A stretch of 37,136 nucleotides of DNA. Origin: JBCBEX01 sp038528235 (lineage in GTDB: Bacteria > Bacteroidota > Rhodothermia > Rhodothermales > Rubricoccaceae). The notes beneath the pieces are model-generated. The model had not been told where the DNA came from, ran no database searches, and was given only the letters and a program-made list of their open reading frames with translations. The stretch lies in the NCBI GenBank assembly GCA_038528235.1, contig JBCBEX010000037.1:1-37136 (forward strand), read 5' to 3'. Made by a program: the position numbers and the translations under genes. Each line of letters opens with the position of its first letter. Position 1 is the stretch's first letter. Below are positions 8,090 through 15,470 of the stretch, piece after piece.

Positions 8090-8415
8090 GGGGGAAGCGA
8101 GAAGTAGGAAGGCAGAAGTGTAAAGTGAAGAGGGGCCTGCCTGCGGGTTGGGTTGCCGCGCCCTCAGACGTGTCGCTTGGTCCGGTCTCCGTCGAAGTAC
8201 GCCGCAGGTCGAGAAGGAAGCCCCGGGCGTAACTTTGCCCGTCGGCTATTGCGCGTCTGGCCACGCAAGCACGTGCGCACATGCTCTGTGGCACTGCTCG
8301 AGTACGATGCCTGTCCTCCGCCGCCGCGCGCACTCCGATAACGACTTTGGCGGTGCACAAGGGCTCAAAGGGCCGGACGCCTACTTCTCCCTTCTAACTT
8401 CAGCCTTCTCCTCCC
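8090..8415. other. Intergenic region with terminal 10-bp inverted repeat
   Basis: The 326 bp between the DivIVA-domain gene and the phosphorylase gene hold no convincing gene. Purine-rich GAAGTGAGAAG-like sequence at 8092-8132 is mirrored by pyrimidine-rich sequence at 8380-8412. The exact 10-mer GAGAAGTAGG (8099-8108) has its reverse complement at 8380-8389. The phosphorylase promoter must be in this stretch, but I see no consensus I would defend. Confidence 0.5.
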
Positions 8416-9282
8416 ATGCCCGTCACCGAAGGCCTCGACTTTGACATTGATGCGTATCGCGCTCGTGTCGAGGAGGCTGCTGCCGCCGTTCGCGCTCACC
8501 TCGACCTCGGCACCGATCCGCCACGCATTGGTCTGATCCTGGGCACTGGCCTCGGCAAGCTCGCCGACGAGATCGAGATCGCGGCCGACGTGTCCTACGA
8601 CGACCTCCCGCACTTCCCCGTCTCGACGGTGGAATCGCACCACGGACGGTTGATCGCGGGAACGCTGCGCGGCGTCCCCGTGCTGGCGATGCAGGGGCGC
8701 TTCCATCTCTATGAGGGCTATACGCCGAAGCAGGTCACCTTCCCAGTCCGCGTCATGGGATCCCTTGGCCTGGAGACGCTGCTCATCTCGAACGCGGCGG
8801 GCGGTATGAACCCGCACTTCCGGCGCGGCGACCTGATGCTGGTCACGGACCACATCAACTTCCAGGGCGCCAACCCGCTTGCTGGACCGAACGTGGACGC
8901 CTGGGGCCCGCGCTTCCCCGACATGAGCGACCCCTACGACGCGCCGCTCCGCGCCGTCGCCAAGCAGGCTTCGCTGGACCGGGCGCTCAAGCTGCAGGAG
9001 GGCGTTTACGTGGCCGTGGAAGGCCCCAACCTGGAGACGCGCGCCGAGTACCGGATGCTGCGCGCCATGGGGGCCGACGCCGTGGGCATGAGCACCGTCC
9101 CCGAGGTCATCGTCGCCAAGCACATGGGGCTGCAGACACTCGCCATTTCGGTCATCACCGACGAATGCTTCCCTGACGCGCTCGAGCCCGTCTCCATCCC
9201 TGAGATCCTCGCCGCCGCGGGCGAAGCGGAGCCCAAGCTCACGCAAATCATCGCCGACATCGTGGAGCAGATAGCGGATTGA
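8416..9282 (+). CDS. punA: Purine nucleoside phosphorylase (class I, trimeric type)
   Basis: Cleaves purine nucleosides such as inosine and guanosine with phosphate to the free base and (deoxy)ribose-1-phosphate; cytosolic purine salvage. The protein is 288 aa, in the normal range. Signature segments: ILGTGLGKLAD (phosphate site), ESHHGRL, MQGRFHLYEGY, LLISNAAGGMNP, VTDHINFQGANPL, VEGPNLETRAEYRML, and GADAVGMSTVPEVIVAKHMG. The segment VITDECFPDAL occupies the base-recognition position and has the form I expect for Bacteroidota-type enzymes, but the base preference is not certain from it. ATG 8416 is the first start and gives a normal N terminus. No other nucleoside-salvage gene is adjacent. 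Confidence 0.93.
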   Translation: MPVTEGLDFDIDAYRARVEEAAAAVRAHLDLGTDPPRIGLILGTGLGKLADEIEIAADVSYDDLPHFPVSTVESHHGRLIAGTLRGVPVLAMQGRFHLYEGYTPKQVTFPVRVMGSLGLETLLISNAAGGMNPHFRRGDLMLVTDHINFQGANPLAGPNVDAWGPRFPDMSDPYDAPLRAVAKQASLDRALKLQEGVYVAVEGPNLETRAEYRMLRAMGADAVGMSTVPEVIVAKHMGLQTLAISVITDECFPDALEPVSIPEILAAAGEAEPKLTQIIADIVEQIAD

Positions 9283-9387
9283 AACAGTGCTAGTTCTTGC
9301 ATCCATACCGGAGCACTCGCGCTTCCTAAGCACCACTGATGGTAGAGCCATGCCTGCTGCGGCTCCCTTGCAACCTCGCTGATCGCG

Positions 9388-10107
9388 ATGAAGAGGGCTA
9401 TCGTCGTTGGAGCTACCTCGGGAATCGGTCGCGCGCTTGCGTTGGCCTTGGGAGCCCGCGGATACGCTGTCGGTGTTACAGGGCGACGAACGGATCTCCT
9501 CACGGAGTTGCTAGCCGAACTCCCCGCAACGTCTGAAGCGGCAGAGATGGACGTGACTAACCTTGCTGGTGCCAGGCGCGGATTTGACCAGCTCGCAGAG
9601 CGCATGGGTGGTGTGGACCTCGTTGTGATCAGCGCTGGGACGGGGCACACGGACGAAGCGATGTCTTGGGACCACGTCCGCGAGACCGTCGAGACGAATG
9701 CACTCGGGTTCGCCGCGCTCGCCGATGCCGCCTACCGTCACTTCGAGACGCGTGGGTACGGGCACTTGGTCGGAATCACTTCGGTGGCAGCGGTGCGCGA
9801 GAGCGGGCTAGCCCCGGCCTACCATGCAACGAAGGCCTTTGCCGCGCGCTATCTCGCTGGGCTTCGTCACCGCGCTGCGAAGACGGATCTTGCCCTCGTC
9901 GTGACGGACGTGCGACCAGGGTTCGTAGATACTGCGATGGCGAAGGGTGAAGGCCTATTCTGGGTAGCGACACCGGAACGGGCGGCGTCGCAGATCGTGG
10001 CGGCGATCGAAAAGCGGCGGAGCGTCGTCTATGTGACGAAGCGGTGGCGAGGAGTTGCTGCGGTGCTTGCCTCACTGCCGGGGGCGCTCTACCGCCGTGT
10101 CATGTGA
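9388..10107 (+). CDS. Short-chain dehydrogenase/reductase (SDR) family oxidoreductase
   Basis: A 239-aa classical SDR. The cofactor loop is GATSGIGRAL (residues ~8-17), in place of the textbook TGxxxGIG. GRR after the second strand suggests NADP(H) preference. ISAGTG stands at the NNAG position. The catalytic tetrad elements are N in ETNALG, S in ITSVAAV, and YHATK. The C terminus has VTDVRPGFVDTAMAKG as in many bacterial SDRs, and ends in a basic, hydrophobic stretch (RWRGVAAVLASLPGALYRRVM, here 21 long, so its core is VAAVLASLPGAL) that may touch membrane. The substrate cannot be predicted. It is the last plus-strand gene before the accessory-looking patch, and its base composition looks slightly less GC-rich than the genes upstream. 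Confidence 0.85.
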   Translation: MKRAIVVGATSGIGRALALALGARGYAVGVTGRRTDLLTELLAELPATSEAAEMDVTNLAGARRGFDQLAERMGGVDLVVISAGTGHTDEAMSWDHVRETVETNALGFAALADAAYRHFETRGYGHLVGITSVAAVRESGLAPAYHATKAFAARYLAGLRHRAAKTDLALVVTDVRPGFVDTAMAKGEGLFWVATPERAASQIVAAIEKRRSVVYVTKRWRGVAAVLASLPGALYRRVM

Positions 10108-10436
10108 TCCTCCGTCGCGCGCCTGCGAAGGGCATGGGAATGCTACGTTTCGCTTCAGCCGAACATCTCTGGTGCACGAAGTAGGTCGGAACGTATACGA
10201 ATGCACCACCCTCGAAAGCCTGCATCTCGTCCCACGCGGTCCTGCAAGCACTAATACCGTCTGGAAGAGATACGGGTGCAAACTCACATCGGAGTCGTTC
10301 CCGTAAAAGCGGGGATCTGTGCGCTGCCTCGCATGGATCCCCGATCAGGTCGGGGATGACCAAGGTGCAAGTCGGCGCAATGCACAACTATCCCAAGGAA
10401 TTAGTGTAACCTCCACCAGGCCTCTGCGTGCACGGC
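10108..10436. other. Intergenic region between convergent genes, carrying a REP-like element
   Basis: The 329 bp between the SDR stop and the stop of the minus-strand 486-aa gene contain no credible gene. The only structure is the hairpin pair at 10300-10357. Because the two flanking genes converge here, a bidirectional terminator is expected in this interval, and the hairpins could serve that role. Confidence 0.6.
10300..10357. repeat. REP-like hairpin doublet
   Basis: The right hairpin is ATCCCCGA-TCAGG-TCGGGGAT (10337-10357): an 8-bp perfect stem and 5-nt loop. The left hairpin is CCCG-TAAAAG-CGGG (10300-10313). The two are also complementary to each other through CGGGGATC (10310-10317) and GATCCCCG (10336-10343). 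The form, GATCCCCG...CGGGGATGAC, resembles the widespread interspersed palindromes of many GC-rich genomes. When mistranslated, such elements yield strings like VIPDLIGDP, which is present here on the minus strand. It is probably a dispersed repeat that also ends transcription. Only one copy is visible in the window. Confidence 0.75.
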
Positions 10437-11897
10437 TTAGGCTGCAGGCACCGGCTGTGAGACCGATTCGCCGCTCGAACGTCCTTCGGCGATCCTGTAG
10501 TCTAGCCACGCTTCGACGGCCTCTACGAACAAGTGGGTCAAGCCCAGTCGAATGTTGCTAATGTCTCCGACGCCTAGCAGTCTCCGCTCTCTCAAGAAGT
10601 AGCCTACGCTCCCGTCGGGCTTTTGGGACTGAAGCAGGTAGTCCAGGACGGCGGCAAGTCGCTTGTTCAATGGCCGCTGTGCCAGGTGGACAGCCATGAG
10701 TCGAGCTACGACCTCAACATCGCCCTCTCTAGCAAAGCACTCGGCAAGGTCGAGTGCGTCGGTATCGTCTAATCCGGGATCGGCGTGCGTCGCCAAGCTG
10801 TATAGGACGACATTGCGGTCAGGCCCCAAGGCCCCGGCGATGTCGTCGCGGTGTTCGCCGTTTGGTGTGACGACCGTGTCGAATGTCGGGACATGGGCCC
10901 CGAGTTCGCTCTGTGCGTTGAGATAGAGGACGGCTCGGTTTCGAGCTTCGAGGACCCGGCGAAGCACATGGTCGTCGTTCTCCTGACCGAGTGGCTCTAG
11001 CTCGAAGTGGGGGACTTGCTCTGCGTCCGGCGGCGCAGCCACGTCGAGCAGGGCAGCGACGAGCGTGGTGTGGCAGCAAGCAAAAAACACCCGATCTCGG
11101 TCTGGGTCGTCTCCCATCGCTTGCCTCGTTGCCTCGGAAGGAGGGCTGTAACCACCCGGGTCTCGCTGCGCTTGGAAGAGCGCTAAATATCGATCGAGCG
11201 TGGTGGAGGGGAAACCCTCCGTGCAACGCGCAACAATCAGAAGTTCGCCCAACACGTCCCAGTCTCCTCGTCGCGCAAAATGGGGAAGGAGGCTCTGCAG
11301 CACCAGTACGACTTTCCCACGGGCCGGATGGTCGTGACCCATTTGGCACCGTCCGAAGTGGTTCAGGTAGAACAGCGTGTGGGTGATGCTATAGGCCGTG
11401 TCTCGGTCCATGCTCAACAGGCTGCGGCACGTGTTGAGCGCGGTAGCTGGCACGAAGCGAGCCGGATCGAGACGACGGCCCTCGTACAGTGAAAGAAAGT
11501 AGTGTTGGTCGAGGCGCCGATAGGGCACCACCTCGCTGGCGTAGGGAAAGCCAGCCCGGAGGGCGAACTCCATGGTGGCCTCATGCTCGGGTACCAGGTG
11601 CCCGTGGAGGTGCTTCAGCACGAAGTAGGGCATGAGCCACGCCCAGGCCCCGGGGAGCGACTTCCTAGCGGCTTCGGCGATTTCCTGGCTGTTGACGTAC
11701 GCCGTGAGTACGCTCTGCCACCGCGTGAGGAGGTCGTCAGGGACTCCACGGGCGCCGCGGAGGGCCTTGTACAGGATGGCAAACTCTCCAGCGCGCTGGA
11801 GGAGCTTCCTGTCAATGGATGCTGTCTCTAGGTGCGGTAGGATTAGATCGATATGCCGATCTAACCACCGCACAGATGGGGAAAAATCAAGACTCAC
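10437..11897 (-). CDS. Uncharacterised 486-aa protein, possibly an alpha-helical toroid (DUF6895-like)
   Basis: I do not recognise this gene with certainty. The start is GTG at 11897, 42 bp after the stop of the 147-aa gene, so the two are probably cotranscribed. The sequence is almost wholly alpha-helical in character, with no signal peptide or membrane span. The segment DTAYSITHTLFYLNHFG (~residues 200-216) recalls the 'lTHtlFYltdFG' phrase I associate with DUF6895 proteins. The pattern of repeated helices and KPDGSVGYF near the C terminus recalls alpha/alpha-toroid proteins such as terpene-cyclase or prenyltransferase folds. A CCH cluster (FFACCHTT) and several conserved-looking His residues could bind metal. 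The C-terminal ~25 residues look disordered. Function unknown; the family link is from memory and unverified. Confidence 0.8.
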   Translation of the reverse strand: MSLDFSPSVRWLDRHIDLILPHLETASIDRKLLQRAGEFAILYKALRGARGVPDDLLTRWQSVLTAYVNSQEIAEAARKSLPGAWAWLMPYFVLKHLHGHLVPEHEATMEFALRAGFPYASEVVPYRRLDQHYFLSLYEGRRLDPARFVPATALNTCRSLLSMDRDTAYSITHTLFYLNHFGRCQMGHDHPARGKVVLVLQSLLPHFARRGDWDVLGELLIVARCTEGFPSTTLDRYLALFQAQRDPGGYSPPSEATRQAMGDDPDRDRVFFACCHTTLVAALLDVAAPPDAEQVPHFELEPLGQENDDHVLRRVLEARNRAVLYLNAQSELGAHVPTFDTVVTPNGEHRDDIAGALGPDRNVVLYSLATHADPGLDDTDALDLAECFAREGDVEVVARLMAVHLAQRPLNKRLAAVLDYLLQSQKPDGSVGYFLRERRLLGVGDISNIRLGLTHLFVEAVEAWLDYRIAEGRSSGESVSQPVPAA

Positions 11898-11939
11898 GGA
11901 ACGGGTACCCGCCAGAGCAACGTGCTACGAGCTATCCGT

Positions 11940-12383
11940 TCAGCCTCTACCGGCGAGACCGGGGAGGTCACCTAGCGTCTCGAAGGAGTTGTTGCCCTCT
12001 CGGAGCACATACCAAGGACCGATCAGCTCTCCACCGGCCGCGAGAGTCGGCCCCGAGAAGTCTTGACCGACTCGGATCAACTCGTGGATGGTGATCTCGC
12101 GGTTGACTACCCCCGCATCAATGAGCACGCTCACCTGCTCTTGCGTGATCTCTGCCTTCTCAAGCTCGCTGCCTTCCTTGTAGACGTACCACGGCCCTAC
12201 TAACTCGCCGCCTGCAGCGGCAGAGCCGCCCATCTCTCTAAGCTTGGCATGGGCGTCTAGAAGCTTTCCGACGGTCACTTCCTTCTTGATGACCGTGCTC
12301 TGAGCCAAGGGCTTGTAGTTCTTCGTCACTCGGACGAGAGGGTAGTCAGTGGCAGAGGCGAGGTGAAATGATTCGTTGGACAT
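11940..12383 (-). CDS. Unknown 147-aa protein with two copies of an AAGGEL(V/I)GPWYV motif
   Basis: Not recognised. ATG at 12383 is preferred to a TTG four codons upstream. The protein has no signal peptide, no cysteine and no membrane span. Its most striking feature is an internal duplication with a spacing of 59 residues. Residues 34-71 (KEVTVGKLL...AAGGELVGPWYVYKEG) and 95-130 (REITIHELI...AAGGELIGPWYVLREG) share a strand-like entry, a variable helix and an almost identical end motif (positions 56-67 and 115-126; 11 of 12 identical). The part after the first motif (WYVYKEG...ITQEQVSVLIDAGVV) has a faint likeness to GYF_2-type domains, which is a weak guess. It is the first gene of a two-gene unit with the 486-aa protein and is preceded by AT-rich DNA. 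Candidate roles are adaptor, substrate or peptide precursor. Confidence 0.78.
   Translation of the reverse strand: MSNESFHLASATDYPLVRVTKNYKPLAQSTVIKKEVTVGKLLDAHAKLREMGGSAAAGGELVGPWYVYKEGSELEKAEITQEQVSVLIDAGVVNREITIHELIRVGQDFSGPTLAAGGELIGPWYVLREGNNSFETLGDLPGLAGRG
11994..12284 (-). repeat. Internal duplication within the 147-aa gene
   Basis: Two coding units, 12171-12284 and 11994-12101, encode the paired segments of ~37 residues. Protein identity is concentrated in the last third (AAGGEL-GPWYV). The DNA of the two motifs uses different codons at many positions, so this is an old duplication held by selection, not a recent copy. Confidence 0.8.
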
Positions 12384-12879
12384 AGGACCGTTCAAGGTTA
12401 GGTTGGCAATGCAGCTGACTCTTGGTGGTCGTGGGTAAGTGCTCAGAAAAACACGCAGCCGAAGAGAGTTTTCCGATAGGCCAATATAGAACGTTTAGAT
12501 CGCTATACAAGAGGCTATATAACGTTTTTATAGAGGTATGGGCGAATTATGGGGGGTGGGGCCAACTGGGGGAATGTGTACCGTTACACTGTTGTTTTCA
12601 TTCAGCAACGATAATAATTCAGGTGAATGCCTCGATACTCCTTCGGACGCGTGCGATCGGGGCCAGCAAAGCGAGGGCGATCTTGGTGTGACGAGGAAGA
12701 GCCGAGTCCTAATGTGACCGGGTTGCGGTCATGTCAGGGTAAACCACATCGGTCCATTGTGGAGGGGGTATTCTGTCGGTATCGCCGACCCAATCCTATC
12801 ACCTCTCTCCACACCCAAGCGCTACTCAGCACACCCTTTGCTGAGCGACTAGAACGTGAGCAGCCGAACACTGCCCCAC
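12384..12879. other. Non-coding stretch with AT-rich core upstream of the 147-aa gene
   Basis: These 496 bp lie between the polymerase stop and the 147-aa start, both on the minus strand, so they should hold the promoter of the two-gene unit. The part 12465-12620 is clearly poorer in GC than the rest of the window. It contains two AACGTT palindromes about 30 bp apart and repeated GCTATA (near 12500 and 12513). An inverted repeat GTGTA-CCGT-TACAC is at 12576-12589. A further hairpin TGACCG-GGTTG-CGGTCA is at 12715-12731. Any of these could be an operator. No open frame in it looks coding. Confidence 0.6.
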
Positions 12880-15312
12880 TCAGAACGGCACGTCGTCCTC
12901 CACGTCTTCGAGCGCGCGTTCGGTGCGAGCAAGGCGGATGCCTGCGGCATCGAAGCCGAAGAGGTCTTCGGGCGAGAACACGAGGCGGTGCTGGTGCTCG
13001 GTCTCGAAGAACGGGACGAACTTGGCCGCGACCTGGTCGAGGCGGTCGAGGTAGAACGGCGTGTGCTCGTCGGGCGCATCTGGGTCCCAGGCGTCAGCGA
13101 GGCGGGCGGCTTCGAAGGCGGGGCCGGGGCCAGCGAGGTAGTAGCTGATGCGGTCGCCCTTGCGCGGCGGCTGGCCGGTCTGCGCGGCGCGCTGCTTAGC
13201 AAGTTCGTACGATGCCGTCCGCGTGCGACGCCCGGCCTGCACGTCGGCCTCGTACGCCTCGACGGTGTTCTTCAGCGTCTCGGTGCGCTGGAAGTCGACG
13301 ACGCCGTCAGTCCAGTCGTGGGCGAGGATGCGGTCGCGCTGGGCGAGGTAGAGGTCGTGGAGGCCCTGGATGTCCTCGTTGAGTAGCAGCCGCACGGCCT
13401 CTCGTACGAAGCGCCGCCCGAAGCGCTCCGTGGAGCGGGAGACGAGCGATGAGCCCTTGAACTTGATGCGTCCGTCGTAGCCGAGCAGCGCATAGTTCTT
13501 CTTCTTGTATGACAGCATCTTCTGGAAGCGCCCGTCGAAGCCAATGCGGATGCCTTCGGGCATGCGCCCGGAGAGCGTGCGGACATAGGCGCGCTCCTGG
13601 GCGTCGCCGCGGATACCTTCGGGCGGGATGAAGAGCACGCCGTCCGTATCCACCTCGATGATTGTCCCGCCGTCGGCGCGGACGAGGCGGATGATCTGGC
13701 GCAGCAGGTCCTGGCCCGTCGCCGCGACGCGGTCGGCCTCGGCGAAGTCGTTGAAGAGCGCGAGGCTGAACGCGAGGTTGCCGTAGAAGCTGTTGATGAT
13801 GTTCTTGTACGCCGTCTGCCGGGCGTCCAACTCCGCGCGCGCGTCCGCGTCGTCCGTTGCTTTCATCGCGGCTTTCGTCTCGAAGCGGAGCTCGGTCAGC
13901 TTGCGGAGCAAGTCCGGAAAAACGCCGAGCGCGTCGTCCTCGGGCCGAACATCGTATTGCAGCATGATGCTCGGATACAGGCTCTCGACATCGGCATACA
14001 CGACGGGACCGACGACGCCGGTAACGAAGACGTCGGTGTAGCCGCCGATGGTCTGGCTGCCCCACGCCGCGCGGGGGAGGGCCTGCCGCTGGCGGAGGTA
14101 CTCGCGCACGAACAGCGCCTCGATCTTGCTCGCGGGGCCGGTGCGCGCCGTCTGGCCGTAGGGCATCGGCACCATCTGCGTGAGGTAGAACGTGCTCCCC
14201 GAGAGATGCCGCGCTAGTCGCTCCGTCTCCACCACATCGTCGAGCGCGTAGTCCAGGAGCCGCGCCGGGTCCTCGTCCCACACCCTCGCGATGTCGCTGC
14301 CCTCGACGTAGGTGCGCGTCTCGTCCGCGAAGCCGAAGTACTTCGCTGCGACCTTGAGGCCGTAGCCCGGCAGATCGCGCTTGAACACGTCGAAGCTCAT
14401 CACCTGAAAGAGCGTGTCGATGACGTGCCGCCCGGCGATGTCGAGGGCGGGGAAGTCGACCATCCGCTCGGCAAAGCGCATCGAGCTCGGAAACTGCCGA
14501 GGCACCGAGCGGTCGCGGCCGATGGCGAACGGGACGCCGTGGAGTTGGCAGCGCTTCAGGAGGTAGTCGAAGTCGAAGCCGTAGATGTTGTGGCCCTCGA
14601 TTACGTCGGGGTCGCGCTCTTGAATGACGCGGACCGTCTCTTCGAGCAGTGCTTTTTCCGACAAGTCCTGCGCATGGAGCAGCCGCGACCAGCCCCGATT
14701 GTCGCTCAGCGCGACGATGATGACGGCGTGCTCAGGGCGTTCGGGCTGCGGGAAGCCGTCCGGCGCGTAGACTTCGATGTCGAGCTGCAGCCGGTGGATG
14801 TGCTCGAAGGCCATGCCCTTGAAGAGCGTGCGGCCGGTCTGCATGAGGTAGAGCTGCTCCGGGTTGCCCGCGAAATAGATCTCGTCCGGGCGCCGCTTTT
14901 CCGACTCCGTGGCGCGCTCGACGTGGCGCACGGCGTCCCAGTAGGCGCGGACCGACGTGAAGACGACGAGGTCGCGGAAGTAGGCCTGCCCGCCGCGATC
15001 GTCGTCCACCTTCACGGACGCGTCGAGGCGTTGGTAGCGGAAGCGCTCGCGCCCGAAGCCGCGCAGCAACTCGGCGTCGTGGATGAGCATGAAGGGGTAG
15101 AACGGCACATCCTCCGTCTCGACCGTGCCTCCGTCGGGGTGATCGAAGTCGCGACGCCAGTAGAGCCGCATGCGTGCGGGTTCTGCTTCGCGCCCCGAGG
15201 CGTCACGGACGAGATGCAGCGCCACGAGGCCCTCGGCGGGGTCCTTGCCGTAGAGCGCCGTGTCGTGGCCGTCTGACACAGAGAGCGGAGCGGGGTAGGA
15301 AGCGTCAGGCAT
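12880..15312 (-). CDS. Family-B DNA polymerase with 3'-5' exonuclease
   Basis: An 810-aa polymerase from ATG 15312 (an upstream in-frame GTG-type start would add 7 residues). All exonuclease motifs are present: Exo I LQLDIEVY (D178, E180), Exo II GHNIYGFDFDYL (D247) and Exo III YALDD (Y355, D359). All polymerase motifs are present: A DVESLYPSIML (D441), B K503 in KNIINSFYGN, C VDTDGV (D555, D557) and KKKNYAL. It should therefore be an active, proofreading enzyme of the archaeal/bacterial Pol II type, used in repair or translesion restart. Motif C has DTDG in place of DTDS. The C terminus reads EDVEDDVPF, much like the acidic tip of single-strand binding proteins. The gene stands alone and is divergent from the oxoamine synthase across 158 bp. 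Confidence 0.93.
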   Translation of the reverse strand: MPDASYPAPLSVSDGHDTALYGKDPAEGLVALHLVRDASGREAEPARMRLYWRRDFDHPDGGTVETEDVPFYPFMLIHDAELLRGFGRERFRYQRLDASVKVDDDRGGQAYFRDLVVFTSVRAYWDAVRHVERATESEKRRPDEIYFAGNPEQLYLMQTGRTLFKGMAFEHIHRLQLDIEVYAPDGFPQPERPEHAVIIVALSDNRGWSRLLHAQDLSEKALLEETVRVIQERDPDVIEGHNIYGFDFDYLLKRCQLHGVPFAIGRDRSVPRQFPSSMRFAERMVDFPALDIAGRHVIDTLFQVMSFDVFKRDLPGYGLKVAAKYFGFADETRTYVEGSDIARVWDEDPARLLDYALDDVVETERLARHLSGSTFYLTQMVPMPYGQTARTGPASKIEALFVREYLRQRQALPRAAWGSQTIGGYTDVFVTGVVGPVVYADVESLYPSIMLQYDVRPEDDALGVFPDLLRKLTELRFETKAAMKATDDADARAELDARQTAYKNIINSFYGNLAFSLALFNDFAEADRVAATGQDLLRQIIRLVRADGGTIIEVDTDGVLFIPPEGIRGDAQERAYVRTLSGRMPEGIRIGFDGRFQKMLSYKKKNYALLGYDGRIKFKGSSLVSRSTERFGRRFVREAVRLLLNEDIQGLHDLYLAQRDRILAHDWTDGVVDFQRTETLKNTVEAYEADVQAGRRTRTASYELAKQRAAQTGQPPRKGDRISYYLAGPGPAFEAARLADAWDPDAPDEHTPFYLDRLDQVAAKFVPFFETEHQHRLVFSPEDLFGFDAAGIRLARTERALEDVEDDVPF

Positions 15313-15470
15313 AGCGGTCTCGCGTACGCACAAACGCCGCCCTCGTGCCGCAGTGCGAGTAGTATAAAGCGGAGGCGTTTCAGGTAATCACACGAGGCGA
15401 CGACGAAGGGTGGAGGTCTAGTCTGGCGCATCGCCGAACCGCAAGACCTCTCCTCACCCAGGTACTTCTC

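Noticed and set aside
8365..9351. Minus-strand open frame of 328 codons
   Set aside because: Antisense shadow of purine nucleoside phosphorylase, which has all its motifs on the plus strand.
10100..10387. Minus-strand 95-codon frame containing VIPDLIGDP
   Set aside because: This string is the typical mistranslation of REP-like palindromes; the hairpins at 10300-10357 explain it.
12422..12691. Plus-strand 89-codon frame in the AT-rich stretch
   Set aside because: No good start codon, no family likeness, and it overlaps the likely promoter of the minus-strand unit.
12715..12731. Hairpin TGACCG-GGTTG-CGGTCA as terminator of the polymerase gene
   Set aside because: It lies about 150 bp past the stop and is not followed by a T run on the minus strand.
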